DNA of 64,000 nt from Streptomyces fagopyri (GCF_009498275.1 NZ_CP045643.1:992001-1056000); one strand, 5' to 3'; numbered from the stretch's first letter, positions 52,780 to 62,226 are shown. Notes: generated by a model not told the origin, from the letters alone. Numbers and translations are program-made.

Positions 52780-54618
52780 TCAGCGGTCGTCCTCCGGGTC
52801 GGCCGGCGGGACGCTGCCGGGAAGGCGGAGGGTGAACACCGAGCCGCTCCCGACCTCACTCGTCACGGTGACGGTACCCCCGTGCGCGGTGACGAGCTGG
52901 CGGACGATGGACAGGCCGAGCCCGCTGCCGCCGGTGCGCCGGCTGCGCGACTTCTCCGCCCGCCAGAACCGGTCGAAGACGCTGGGCAGATCCTCCGGCG
53001 CGATGCCGCTCCCGGTGTCGGTCACGTCGAGGACCACCTCGCCCTCCACCCGCCGGGCCGAGAGGGTGACCGTGCCGCCCCGCGGGGTGTGGCGTACCGC
53101 GTTGGACACCAGGTTCCCGAGCGCCTGCCGCATCCGCACCGGGTCGGCGTCGAACCACGGCGTGCCGTCCACGGTCGTCAGCAGACCGACGCCTGCCGCC
53201 CCGGCCCCCACCCGGTGCGCCGCGGCGACCTGTTCGACCAGTTCGTCGGCGCGGACCGCCTCCGGGTGCAGCGCGAGGGCGCCCGCGTCGGCCGCCGCGA
53301 GGTCCTGGAGGTCGTCGATGACCCGCTGGAGGAGCATCGCCTCCTCCAGCAGGGAGGCGAGCAGCTCCGGGTCGGGAGCGACGATGCCGTCCCGGGTCAC
53401 CTCCAGCCAGCCCCGGATGTTGGTGAGCGGGGTGCGCAGCTCATGGGCGATGTCGCTGACCATCGCCTTGCGCTGGGCCTCCAGCCGTTCACGGCGCTCG
53501 GTCAGCTCGTTGAACGCCATGGCGAGGATGCCCGTCTCGTCCCGGGTGGTGACCGGTACGCGCGCGTGCGCCTCGGGCGGCTGCTGGGCGGCCTGGGTCA
53601 GCGCGCGCAGCGGACGTACGAGTCGGGTCGCGACCAGCGCGGTCACGGCCACGGTGAGGGCGAGGACGAGACCGGTGACGGCGACGACCTTGGCCTTGTT
53701 GGCGGGTGACATGTCGAAGTGCGGTACGGCCGTGTCGCCGGTGCCGAGGAACAGTTCGGCGACCGGGGCGACCGTGGGGTCGAGTTGTTCGCGGCGCGCC
53801 TCGGTGACGCACTCCTTGCCCTTGCTCTCGCGCGCCGCGTCCTGACCGCCTTGCGCCGTCTTGCTGAAGGCGAAGCCCGGCTCCGTGGTCCGGTCGGTGA
53901 CACCGAACTCGATGAACGCGGTGGGGCCCACGTGCTCTCGGTCCAGGCACGGCCGGGCGATCCTCGTCAGTTCGTCCAGCGCGGTCTGCTCGGTGCGCGT
54001 GGGGGTGTTGAGCCGTCCGTCGGCGCACTCGTTCGGCACGTTCGCGTTGCCGTCCACCCCGTTCGCGTCGATCAGGACGGGGCGGCCGCTCGGCGTCGTC
54101 GTGACGGTGGTCACGATGCCGTTGCGCCGGAAGCACTTCTGCCGTTCCGTGGCCAGGACCCGCAGCCGCGCGCGTTCCTTCGAGGTCAGCCGGTAGGGGC
54201 CCACCGCGCGGGGGTCGATGCCGCTGAGCTGCGCTCCGGGCTCGGTGTAGGTGTCGGTGTGCAGGGGGTCGACCGTGGCCGCGGCCCCCTGCGGCAGGGC
54301 GGTGCCGCGGGCCGCGGAGTCGGCGATCGGCGTACGGTCCGGCGCCGTCAGCGCGACGCGGCGTCCCGTTCTGCCCGACAGCTCGCGCAGCGTGCCCCCG
54401 ACACCGGACCAGTCGGCGTGCGTCGCGGCGTACCCGCTGAGCTGCCGGAGGATCTCCGTGTCGTCGGCGAGCGCCTGGTTCTGCTCCTCCTGGATGGCGC
54501 GGGTCGTGGTCTGCACCGCGAGCCACGCGGTCGCCGCCACCGAGCACAGGGCGATCAGCACCGAGGTGATCATCAGGCGTACGAGCAGGCTCTTGCGCAG
54601 CGGTATGCCGGACCTCAT
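52780..54618 (-). CDS. Sensor histidine kinase
   Basis: 612 residues. Two transmembrane helices (~12-33 and ~305-330) flank a large extracytoplasmic domain containing three or four cysteines (KCFRR, NECAD, RPCLD, KECVT), followed by HAMP, the phosphoacceptor box SDIAHELRTPL, N box NAVRHTP and G boxes DTGSGIAPED and GGSGLGLS. The ATG at 54618 overlaps the response regulator's TGA. Signal unknown; the cysteines might form disulfides. Confidence 0.95.
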   Translation of the reverse strand: MRSGIPLRKSLLVRLMITSVLIALCSVAATAWLAVQTTTRAIQEEQNQALADDTEILRQLSGYAATHADWSGVGGTLRELSGRTGRRVALTAPDRTPIADSAARGTALPQGAAATVDPLHTDTYTEPGAQLSGIDPRAVGPYRLTSKERARLRVLATERQKCFRRNGIVTTVTTTPSGRPVLIDANGVDGNANVPNECADGRLNTPTRTEQTALDELTRIARPCLDREHVGPTAFIEFGVTDRTTEPGFAFSKTAQGGQDAARESKGKECVTEARREQLDPTVAPVAELFLGTGDTAVPHFDMSPANKAKVVAVTGLVLALTVAVTALVATRLVRPLRALTQAAQQPPEAHARVPVTTRDETGILAMAFNELTERRERLEAQRKAMVSDIAHELRTPLTNIRGWLEVTRDGIVAPDPELLASLLEEAMLLQRVIDDLQDLAAADAGALALHPEAVRADELVEQVAAAHRVGAGAAGVGLLTTVDGTPWFDADPVRMRQALGNLVSNAVRHTPRGGTVTLSARRVEGEVVLDVTDTGSGIAPEDLPSVFDRFWRAEKSRSRRTGGSGLGLSIVRQLVTAHGGTVTVTSEVGSGSVFTLRLPGSVPPADPEDDR

Positions 54619-55307
54619 CCGCGGTCACCGCTGAGCTTGTACCCGACGCCGAACACCGTCAGCAGCCGCACGGGCCGGCGCGGATCCGGTTCGATCTTCC
54701 TGCGCAGGTTCATGATGTGCACGTCGATGGCCCGCTCGGTGGAGGCCCGGTCGCTGCCGCGGGTGCAGTTCAGCAACTGTCTCCGGGAGAAGACCCGTTC
54801 GGGTTCGGCGGTCATGGCGCGCAGGATCTCGTACTCGCCCGGCGTGCACTCCACGCGCGCGCCGTCGCAGTACACCTCGTGCCGTACCGGGTCCACGGCG
54901 ATGCCGGCGGCGCGTACGACCCGGTCCTGTTCGGTGGCCGCGCGCCCGCTGCGCCGCAGGACCGTGCGGATCCGGGCCATCAGTTCGCGGGGGCTGTAGG
55001 GCTTGGTCATGTAGTCGTCCGCGCCGAGTTCCAGGCCGAGCAGGACGTCGTCCTCGGTGGAGCGGGCGGTGAGCATGAGGACCGGTATGTCGCCGTCCCC
55101 GCGCAGCACCCTGCACACCCCGAAGCCGTCGATCACCGGGAGCATCAGGTCCAGGACCACGAGGTCGGGTCTGACGCGCCGGACCTCTTCGAGGGCGGCC
55201 CCGCCGTCGTGGACCACGGTCGCGGTGTGTCCCTCCCGCAGCAGCGAACGGCGGATGAGCTCCGCCTGCTTCTCGTCATCCTCCGCGACCAGCACATGTG
55301 CGCACAC
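54615..55307 (-). CDS. OmpR-family response regulator
   Basis: 230 residues from the GTG at 55307 (GTG at 55295 is an alternative). Receiver domain: acidic pocket EDD, phospho-acceptor D in VVLDLMLPV, T/S in LTARS, K in TKPYS. The C-terminal winged helix follows (CTPGEYEILRAMTAEPERVF, ERAIDVHIMNLRRKIEPDPR). Partner of the overlapping kinase. Confidence 0.95.
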   Translation of the reverse strand: MCAHVLVAEDDEKQAELIRRSLLREGHTATVVHDGGAALEEVRRVRPDLVVLDLMLPVIDGFGVCRVLRGDGDIPVLMLTARSTEDDVLLGLELGADDYMTKPYSPRELMARIRTVLRRSGRAATEQDRVVRAAGIAVDPVRHEVYCDGARVECTPGEYEILRAMTAEPERVFSRRQLLNCTRGSDRASTERAIDVHIMNLRRKIEPDPRRPVRLLTVFGVGYKLSGDRG

Positions 55308-55346
55308 CCCGCCGATGGTAGGCGCCGGCGGCCGGGAACGGTGCAG

Positions 55347-55364
55347 GTGGGAGACGCTTCCCAC
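55347..55364. promoter_or_regulatory. Inverted repeat upstream of the response-regulator gene
   Basis: GTGGGA-N6-TCCCAC, perfect 6-bp arms, 40 bp upstream of the GTG at 55307. Possible autoregulation site; not matched to a known box. The rest of the 55308-55690 gap shows nothing else. Confidence 0.35.
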
Positions 55365-55690
55365 ACGCTGACAACTTCCTGATATCCGTGTGCGGGTCCG
55401 GCCGGTGCGCTGGACTGGCGCCTTCCCGTGCCGGCCGCCGCGGCGTCCGCCCCGGCCCTGCGCTGCCCTGCCCTGCCCTTCGCCGAGCCCGGTCGTGAGG
55501 TGCGGCCGAAGTTGCCCTGCGGCGAGGCTCGCGTCGCCTGACCGCTCGCCTCCCGCCGCCGCCCTCGACGCGGTGGGCGGTGTGCGCCAAGCGTGCGTGC
55601 GCACCCGCCGCGTCGCGGTCCCGGACCCACCCTCGCGGCGTCGCGCCGGTGAAGCCCGGGACGCGGCGCGGCCGGTTGCCCGGCGCCGGT

Positions 55691-57310
55691 TCAGGAGGCG
55701 GTGCGCGCCGTTCCACCGCCTCCGGTGGCGATGCCGCCCCGCGGTCGGAGGGCGGGGAAGGGACGTGCGTCCGGTTCGCACGTCGCTCCGGCGGGCGGGA
55801 GGGTGCCGTCGAGGAGGTAGCGGCTCTCGTACCGCCTGACGCACTCGCTGGGGTTGAGCAGGGCCGTGTGTCCGTACCCGTGGTTGGTGAGCAGACGGGC
55901 GGAGGCCAGATCCTCGGCCATGGCCTGTGCGCCCGTGTAGGGGGTGGCGGGGTCATAGGTGGTGCCGACCACCAGGACAGGGTGCGCCGTGGGCTCGTTC
56001 CACGGTCCGCGGTAGCGGTTCGCGGCGACGACCGGCCAGGTGGCACACGGTTCCGCGGCCCAGGTCCAGAAACGTCCGGCGTCACCCGCGCGGAGGGCGG
56101 CGGCCTCCTCCAGCGCGTGGTACACACCGGGGTCACGCGGAGTGGGGCTGTCGGAGCAGAGGATGGCACCGGCCTGCTCCACTCCCGTGTACGGCACCGG
56201 CACCGGCGGAGCGGGCGCCGGTGCCGCCGGCTTTGGAACGCGCCCCTGCCACAGGTCCCGCAGCGTGTCCGCGAGGTCCGTCCAGCCGGGGTGGACGACG
56301 TAGAGGGCGCTCACCACGTCACCGATGGTCCGGCCGTAGGTCCAGTCCCCGACCGGGTGCTGTCGCAGACGCAGCATCAACTCGTCGAACCTGTCCCGGG
56401 TCGCTCTCGCGCCGCCCGCGGAGAAGGCGCAGGCCGACGCCGGGGCGGACCCGCACAGGGTGAGGAACTGGTCCAGGGTCGCCGCGGCGCCGAGGTCCGA
56501 GCCCAGCCGCAGGAACGGTGTCAGCCGGGGTTCCGCGTCGGAGGCGTGGTTCGTCCAGGCCTGCGGGTCGATGTTGCTGTCGAGCACCATCGCCCGGACC
56601 TTGCCGGGGAAGAGGTTGGCGTAGGTGGCGCCGAGGAACGTGCCGTAGGAGATCCCGAGGTAGGTCAGCTGCGGGTCGCCCACCGCCTGCCGGAGCTGGT
56701 CGAGGTCCTGGGCGGTGTCGGCGGTCGAGACATGGCGCAGGAGTTCGGGGTCCCGCCGCTCGCAGCGCCGGCCCAGATCGTCGAACGCGGCGATCCAGTC
56801 CCTCCGCTGCTGTTCGCCCACCGGGAGACCGACCGGCTTGGACACACTCCAGGCGGCGGCTTCCCCCTGGGTCGCGAAGCAGTTCACCGCGGTGCTGTTG
56901 CCGACGCCGCGTGGATCCCAGCTGACGATGTCGAACCGCTCCCGCACCTCGCGCGGGAAGGACTCGTAGTTCTGCGGCATCTGCACCGTTCCCGGGCCGC
57001 CCGGGCCGCCGGGGTTGAAGAACAGGGTGCCCGCGCGGCGTCCCGGGCCGCTCGCCCTGTGTCGGACGACCGCCAGCTCGATGGTGCGGCGACCGGGGTC
57101 GCGGTGGTCCAGCGGTACCTCGGCGGTCGCGCAGTCGAACCCGGGTCCCTCGGGGCAGGGTTTCCAGTCGAGCCGCGGGACGGGTGCCGCGGGGAACGAC
57201 GCCTCGGCCGGAGCGGGATCCGCCGCGGTGAGGACCGTGGAACAGAACACCGCCGACGCGATGACCACGGCCCCACGCCGACGGCTCGCCATGGAACCGG
57301 ATATGGGCAC
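55691..57310 (-). CDS. Secreted alpha/beta-hydrolase (tripeptidyl aminopeptidase-like)
   Basis: 539 residues from a GTG at 57310 with AAGGGA upstream. Signal peptide (MASRRRGAVVIASAVFCSTV with cleavage near AEA), then the S33-type core: FFNPGGPGGPG, WDPRGVGNST, nucleophile in GISYGTF, D in VGTTYDPATPY, H in NHGYGHTAL. The C-terminal TAP-like domain is present. It likely removes peptides from the N-terminus of extracellular proteins, or hydrolyses esters. Confidence 0.92.
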   Translation of the reverse strand: MPISGSMASRRRGAVVIASAVFCSTVLTAADPAPAEASFPAAPVPRLDWKPCPEGPGFDCATAEVPLDHRDPGRRTIELAVVRHRASGPGRRAGTLFFNPGGPGGPGTVQMPQNYESFPREVRERFDIVSWDPRGVGNSTAVNCFATQGEAAAWSVSKPVGLPVGEQQRRDWIAAFDDLGRRCERRDPELLRHVSTADTAQDLDQLRQAVGDPQLTYLGISYGTFLGATYANLFPGKVRAMVLDSNIDPQAWTNHASDAEPRLTPFLRLGSDLGAAATLDQFLTLCGSAPASACAFSAGGARATRDRFDELMLRLRQHPVGDWTYGRTIGDVVSALYVVHPGWTDLADTLRDLWQGRVPKPAAPAPAPPVPVPYTGVEQAGAILCSDSPTPRDPGVYHALEEAAALRAGDAGRFWTWAAEPCATWPVVAANRYRGPWNEPTAHPVLVVGTTYDPATPYTGAQAMAEDLASARLLTNHGYGHTALLNPSECVRRYESRYLLDGTLPPAGATCEPDARPFPALRPRGGIATGGGGTARTAS

Positions 57311-57411
57311 GGTGTGTCCCTTTCGACGGAGGTCACCTCGGCGGTCCACCCAGTCGACTCCACCGTCCCGGGCGGAGCATCCACAGCTGAGCCGAAGGAG
57401 TGACCCGCTCG

Positions 57412-57535
57412 GCCGAGGCCGAGGACCGGGACGAGGACGAGGACCGGGACCAGGACGAGGACGAGGACCGAGGCCAGGACGAGGACCAGGACGAGGACCG
57501 GGACCAGGACCAGGACCGGGGCGAAGGCGGGACCG
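57412..57535. repeat. Purine-rich hexameric repeat tract
   Basis: About 120 bp made of GAGGAC, GACCGG, GACCAG and GAGGAC units, with almost no pyrimidine except C of the unit. It lies between the hydrolase promoter and the LacI stop. Confidence 0.8.
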
Positions 57536-57549
57536 GCTTCACCCCGTCC

Positions 57550-58671
57550 TCACCCGGCGTCGAGTGACACCCTCGTGTCGCCGTCGTGCCGTTCCCCGGC
57601 GGGGGGCGGTGCGGTGCTGCCGCGCACCACCAGTTCGGTGGGGACGAGCGTCGTGCCGTGCTCCGTCCCGTCCAGGTGCATCCGCCGCAGGACGCCCTCC
57701 ACGCAGAGGCGTCCCACCTCGGCGAAGTCCTGGTGCACCGTGGTCAGCGGCGGCAGGAAGGAACCGGCCTCCGGGATGTCGTCGAAGCCGATGACACTGA
57801 CGTCCTCGGGGATGCGCAGGCCACGCTCGTGCAGGGCCCGCAGGAGCCCCAGCGCCATCTGGTCGTTGGCCGCGAACACCGCCGTGCACTCCCGCTCGTC
57901 CGCGAGTCGCATGCCCGCGCGGTAGCCGGACTCCGCCGACCAGTCACCCCGTACGAGCGGCGGTGTGAAGCGATCCTCCTCGGTCAGCGCGGCGCTCCAG
58001 GCGTCGGCGCGGCGCTGCGCCGCGAACGACTCCTCCGGACCCGCGAGGTGCCAGACCGTGCGATGGCCGAGGTCGAGCAGGTGCCGTACGGCGGCACGGG
58101 CTCCCCCGGCCTGGTCCGTGTCGACCACGGCGTAGCGGTCACCGGCGTCCGAGTCGGCCACGACGACCTGGACATGGGGAGGCAGGGAGATGGTCGCCGC
58201 GTCGAGCAGGTGCACTTCCATGATGGCGATGACGGCGTCGACGGCGAGCTCGCCCAGCCGGGAGAACGCGCCCCGCACCTCGTCCTGGGTGGGGACGGCG
58301 ACGGGCAGGAGCGTCACGGCGTAGCCGTCCTGCGCCGCGGAGTTGGCGATCGCCTCCAGGGTGCGCATGTTGCCGGTGGTGGAGAGGTTGAAGGTGATCA
58401 CTCCGATGGTGCGGAACTCACCGCGCTTCAGGGCCCTGGCAGCGCTGTTGGGCCGGTAGCCCAGTTCCTTCATCGCCGCCAGCACCTGCCGCCGGGTCTC
58501 CTCGTTGACACCGGCGTAACCGTTGGCCACCCGGGAGACCGTCTGCGAGGACACACCCGCCAGCCGCGCGACGTCCGCCATGGACGCGCCCTGCGTACGA
58601 CGCCCCGCCCGTTTCCCCGTGCGGGTACGAGCCCGATCCAGGCCCGTCGACCCGCTGTCCGCAGTGTCCAC
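57550..58671 (-). CDS. LacI-family transcriptional regulator
   Basis: 373 residues from a GTG at 58671 with GGGGAG upstream; longer starts upstream are less likely. HTH: MADVARLAGVSSQTVSRVAN with GYAGVNEETRRQV. The periplasmic-binding-like domain follows (TIGVITFNLS, VADSDAG, FAANDQMALGLLRALHE, PEDVSVIGFDDIPEAGSFLP). It is divergent from the sugar transporter genes across twin palindromes, so very probably represses them, with a galactoside-type inducer inferred from the adjacent GH42 gene. Confidence 0.95.
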   Translation of the reverse strand: MDTADSGSTGLDRARTRTGKRAGRRTQGASMADVARLAGVSSQTVSRVANGYAGVNEETRRQVLAAMKELGYRPNSAARALKRGEFRTIGVITFNLSTTGNMRTLEAIANSAAQDGYAVTLLPVAVPTQDEVRGAFSRLGELAVDAVIAIMEVHLLDAATISLPPHVQVVVADSDAGDRYAVVDTDQAGGARAAVRHLLDLGHRTVWHLAGPEESFAAQRRADAWSAALTEEDRFTPPLVRGDWSAESGYRAGMRLADERECTAVFAANDQMALGLLRALHERGLRIPEDVSVIGFDDIPEAGSFLPPLTTVHQDFAEVGRLCVEGVLRRMHLDGTEHGTTLVPTELVVRGSTAPPPAGERHDGDTRVSLDAG

Positions 58672-58754
58672 CCGTCTCCCCTGCTCCCGAGTCACCGTTC
58701 CCCCGACGACTCTTGACCACCGACATTGGCGCAGTGTAGACATGCCGCCACCAG

Positions 58755-58770
58755 ATGTTTACGTAAACAT
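58755..58770. promoter_or_regulatory. LacI operator candidate O1
   Basis: ATGTTTACGTAAACAT, a perfect 16-bp palindrome, 84 bp from the repressor start and 92 bp before the permease start. Confidence 0.75.
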
Positions 58771-58797
58771 AACAGGCCAGGGCCCAGGGCGCGGCTG

Positions 58798-58813
58798 ATG
58801 TTTACGCAAACAT
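58798..58813. promoter_or_regulatory. LacI operator candidate O2
   Basis: ATGTTTACGCAAACAT differs from O1 by one base and is centred 43 bp away, close to four helical turns. Confidence 0.7.
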
Positions 58814-58861
58814 CGCGACGGCGTGAGACGCCGGTTCCGAGATGGACGAGCGAGGAACGAC

Positions 58862-59788
58862 ATGACGACGCTTCAACCTCCCGCGGCCGTGACCCGGCGC
58901 CCGGAGAAGCCTCCGGGGAAACGGGACCGCCGCTCCTGGACAGGCTGGGGGTTCATCGGCCCCTTCGCGGTGGTCTTCGCCTTCGTCTTCCTGGCTCCGA
59001 TCGCGTATTCGATCTATCTCAGCCTCTTCCGCGACAAGCTCATCGGCGGAACGTCGTTCGTCGGCATCGACAACTACCGGCAGGCCCTCCAGGACCAGCA
59101 GTTCTGGGACTCCCTGGCCCGCGTCTCCCTGTTCCTGGTGATCCAGGTGCCGATCATGCTCGGCATCGCCCTGTTCGTGGCACTCGCCCTGGACAGCGGC
59201 CGCCTGTACGGCCGGGACTTCTTCCGGATCTCGATCTTCCTGCCGTACGCGGTGCCCGCCGTGGTCGCCACCCTGATGTGGGGCTTCATGTACGGCACGC
59301 GGTTCGGCCTGGTGGGCGACATCAACAGCGCCTTCGACGTCACCCTGCCCGACCCGCTCTCCTCGAACCTGATCCTGGCGTCGATCGGCAACATCGTCAC
59401 CTGGGAGTTCGTCGGCTACAACATGCTGATCTTCTACTCGGCTCTGCGGGTGATCCCGCAGTCGCTGTACGAGGCGGCGGAGATCGACGGCGCCGGACAG
59501 GTCCGCGTCATCAGGGCCATCAAGCTCCCCGCGATCCGCGGCGCCCTGGTCATCGCGACGATCTTCTCGATCATCGGCAGCTTCCAGCTGTTCAACGAGC
59601 CGAGCATCCTGCGGCCGCTGGCGCGCAACGCCATCACGACGGACTACACCCCGAACTTCTACACATACTCACTGTCCTTCAACGGACAGCAGCACAACTA
59701 CTCCGCGGCGGTCGCCATCATCATGGGGCTGATCACCATGGTCATCGCCTATGTCGTGCAGCTCCGCGGCATGCGCAAGGGAGCGTGA
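58862..59788 (+). CDS. Sugar ABC transporter permease (MalF-type)
   Basis: 308 residues from ATG 58862 (GAGGAACGAC upstream). Six helices; starts with FIGPFAVVFAFVFLAPIAYS and has the EAA loop (SLYEAAEIDGAGQVRVIRAI). It pairs with the next gene to import a sugar. First gene of the operon. Confidence 0.95.
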   Translation: MTTLQPPAAVTRRPEKPPGKRDRRSWTGWGFIGPFAVVFAFVFLAPIAYSIYLSLFRDKLIGGTSFVGIDNYRQALQDQQFWDSLARVSLFLVIQVPIMLGIALFVALALDSGRLYGRDFFRISIFLPYAVPAVVATLMWGFMYGTRFGLVGDINSAFDVTLPDPLSSNLILASIGNIVTWEFVGYNMLIFYSALRVIPQSLYEAAEIDGAGQVRVIRAIKLPAIRGALVIATIFSIIGSFQLFNEPSILRPLARNAITTDYTPNFYTYSLSFNGQQHNYSAAVAIIMGLITMVIAYVVQLRGMRKGA

Positions 59789-59792
59789 CCCG

Positions 59793-60749
59793 ATGAGCAG
59801 CACGAGCGGCCCCGTCACGGACGGCTCCCCCTCCGCACACGTCAGGTCGGGCGCGAGCGCCACGCCCAGGCTGCGCGCCTCCCGCAAGAACAAGCAGGTG
59901 AGCAGGCGCCCCAGACGCAGCGTTCTGCTGACCGTGCTCACGGGCCTGATCCTGGTCTACACCGTGGTGCCCCTGCTGTGGCTGGTCATCAGCGCCACCA
60001 AGACCCAGGAGGGACTCGCCCACTCGTCCGGGCTGTGGTTCAGCCACAAGTTCGCCCTGTGGAGCAACATCCACGACACGTTCACCTACCACGACGGCAT
60101 CTTCGTCCGGTGGCTGCTGAACACCTTGCTGTACGTCGTGCTCGGCGCCGGCGGCGCCACCCTCCTGGCGATCCTGGGCGGTTACGCGCTGGCGAAGTTC
60201 AGGTTCCCCGGAAAGCGCGCCGTCTTCGCCGTGGTGATCGGTGCCGTGGCCGTCCCCGGTACCGCCCTGGCGGTTCCGACCTTCCTGATGTTCAGCAAGA
60301 TGGGGCTGACCGACACGCCCTGGGCGGTGATCGTCCCCTCGCTCGTGTCGCCCTTCGGTCTGTATCTGATGTGGGTCTTCGCCAGCGAGGCCATCCCCAC
60401 CGAACTGCTGGAGGCCGCCCGCATCGACGGAGCGGGCGAGATCCGCACCTTCTTCCAGGTGGCACTGCCCCTGCTCGCCCCCGGCACGGTGACCGTCCTG
60501 CTGTTCACCACGGTCGCGACCTGGAACAACTACTTCCTGCCGCTGATCATGCTCAAGGATCCGAAGTGGTACCCCCTGACCCTGGGCCTGGACGCCTGGA
60601 ACTCCCAGGCCCAGACGATCGGCGGCGACGTCATCTTCAACCTGGTGATCACCGGTTCGCTGCTCACCATCGTGCCGCTGATCGCCGCGTTCCTGCTGCT
60701 GCAGAAGTACTGGCAGTCCGGGCTCGCCGCCGGAAGCGTCAAGGAATAG
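59793..60749 (+). CDS. Sugar ABC transporter permease (MalG-type)
   Basis: 318 residues from ATG 59793. A long Ser/Arg-rich cytoplasmic N-tail precedes six helices with the EAA motif (ELLEAARIDGAGEIRTFFQV). Four bases separate it from the previous stop. No ATPase gene lies in the window; in Streptomyces such systems commonly share the MsiK ATPase encoded elsewhere. Confidence 0.95.
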   Translation: MSSTSGPVTDGSPSAHVRSGASATPRLRASRKNKQVSRRPRRSVLLTVLTGLILVYTVVPLLWLVISATKTQEGLAHSSGLWFSHKFALWSNIHDTFTYHDGIFVRWLLNTLLYVVLGAGGATLLAILGGYALAKFRFPGKRAVFAVVIGAVAVPGTALAVPTFLMFSKMGLTDTPWAVIVPSLVSPFGLYLMWVFASEAIPTELLEAARIDGAGEIRTFFQVALPLLAPGTVTVLLFTTVATWNNYFLPLIMLKDPKWYPLTLGLDAWNSQAQTIGGDVIFNLVITGSLLTIVPLIAAFLLLQKYWQSGLAAGSVKE

Positions 60750-60839
60750 CACTGCCCCGGACCCCGTAACCCGACCTCTTTCTCTCCCCGTGTCCCACCC
60801 ATGAAGAAGTCCCGCCCACGAAGAAGTGGAAGCACCTCC

Positions 60840-62180
60840 ATGCGTAGAACCACCGGCCGCCTGCTGCGCGGCTTCACCGTCCTCTCCGTCCTCGCCCTCG
60901 GCGCGACCGCCTGCGGAGGCTCCGACGACAGCAGCTCCGGCCAGAAGGCGGTCTCCGCCACGGACATCCAGGCGGCCCTCAAGAAGGGCGGGTCGGTCAC
61001 GGTCTGGGCCTGGGAGCCCACGCTGAAGACGGTCGTCGCCGACTTCGAGAAGAAGTACCCCAAGGTCAAGATCAACCTTGTCGGTGACCGGTCCGGCGAC
61101 AAGCACTACACCGCCCTGTCGAACGCCATCGCGGCCGGCAAGGGTGTCCCCGACGTCGCCCAGGTCGAGTACTTCGCGCTGAGCCAGTACTCCCTCACCA
61201 AGGGCCTCAGCGACCTGGCCCCGTACGGCGCCGGCAAGCTCGCCGCCAAGTACACCCCGGGTCCGTGGAACGCCGTGAGCGACGGTGACAAGGTCTACGG
61301 CCTGCCGATGGACTCCGGCCCCATGGCGATGTTCTACAACAAGAAGGTCTTCGACAAGTACAAGATCGCCGTCCCGACCACCTGGGACCAGTACGTCGAC
61401 GCGGCTCGCAAGCTGCACAAGGCCGACCCCAAGGCGTACATCGCCAACGACGCCGGCGACGCGGGCTTCACCACCAGCATGCTGTGGCAGGCCGGCTCGC
61501 GCCCCTACAAGGTCGACGGCACCAAGGTGGCGGTCAACTTCGAGGACGCGGGCGCCAAGAAGTACACCGACACCTGGCAGAAGCTCATCGACGAGAAGCT
61601 CCTCGCGCCCATCAACGGCTGGACCGACGACTGGTACAAGGGCCTCGGCGACGGCACCATCGCGACCCTGACCACCGGCGCCTGGATGCCCGCCAACTTC
61701 GTCTCCGGGGTGCCGAACGCCGCCGGTGACTGGCGAGCGGCCCCGATGCCGCAGTGGGCCGAGGGAGACAAGGCGACCGCGGAGAACGGCGGCAGTTCCC
61801 TCGCCCTGCCCGCGCTGGGCAAGAACAAGGAGCTCGCCTACGCGTTCGTCGAGTACGCCGACTCCGGCGCCGGCGTGCAGAGCCGCATCAAGGAGGGCGC
61901 GTTCCCCGCGACCAAGGCGGAACTCCAGTCCACCGACTTCCAGAACATCAAGTTCGACTACTTCGGCGGCCAGGAGGCCAACAAGATCTTCGCCGACTCC
62001 GCCGCGAACGTCGGCAGCGACTGGTCGTACCTGCCCTTCCAGCAGTACGCCAACTCGATCTTCAACGACACCGTCGGCAAGGCCTACATCTCCGGCACCA
62101 AGCTGGCCGCGGGTCTGAAGTCCTGGCAGGACGCCTCGATCAAGTACGGCAACGAGCAGGGCTTCACCGTCCAGAAGTAA
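60840..62180 (+). CDS. Sugar ABC transporter substrate-binding lipoprotein
   Basis: 446 residues from ATG 60840 (GGAAG nine bases upstream); an in-frame ATG at 60801 has no site. Twin-arginine-like start MRRTTGRLLRG, then a lipobox region ending ATACGG. Family-1 pattern: VTVWAWEPTLKTVVADFEKK, MDSGPMAMFYNKKVFDKY, WQAGSRPYKVDG, YADSGAGVQSRI. It delivers the sugar to the two permeases. Confidence 0.95.
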   Translation: MRRTTGRLLRGFTVLSVLALGATACGGSDDSSSGQKAVSATDIQAALKKGGSVTVWAWEPTLKTVVADFEKKYPKVKINLVGDRSGDKHYTALSNAIAAGKGVPDVAQVEYFALSQYSLTKGLSDLAPYGAGKLAAKYTPGPWNAVSDGDKVYGLPMDSGPMAMFYNKKVFDKYKIAVPTTWDQYVDAARKLHKADPKAYIANDAGDAGFTTSMLWQAGSRPYKVDGTKVAVNFEDAGAKKYTDTWQKLIDEKLLAPINGWTDDWYKGLGDGTIATLTTGAWMPANFVSGVPNAAGDWRAAPMPQWAEGDKATAENGGSSLALPALGKNKELAYAFVEYADSGAGVQSRIKEGAFPATKAELQSTDFQNIKFDYFGGQEANKIFADSAANVGSDWSYLPFQQYANSIFNDTVGKAYISGTKLAAGLKSWQDASIKYGNEQGFTVQK

Positions 62181-62187
62181 GCACACG

Positions 62188-62226
62188 GGGGCTGCCGCTG
62201 AGCGGCGAACGCCCGGCGGCAGCCCC
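62188..62226. terminator. Hairpin between binding-protein and beta-galactosidase genes
   Basis: A perfect 10-bp stem (GGGGCTGCCG with CGGCAGCCCC) encloses a ~19-nt loop, starting 8 bp after the binding-protein stop. Probably partial attenuation or a 3' mRNA stabiliser, giving more binding protein than enzyme. Confidence 0.6.
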
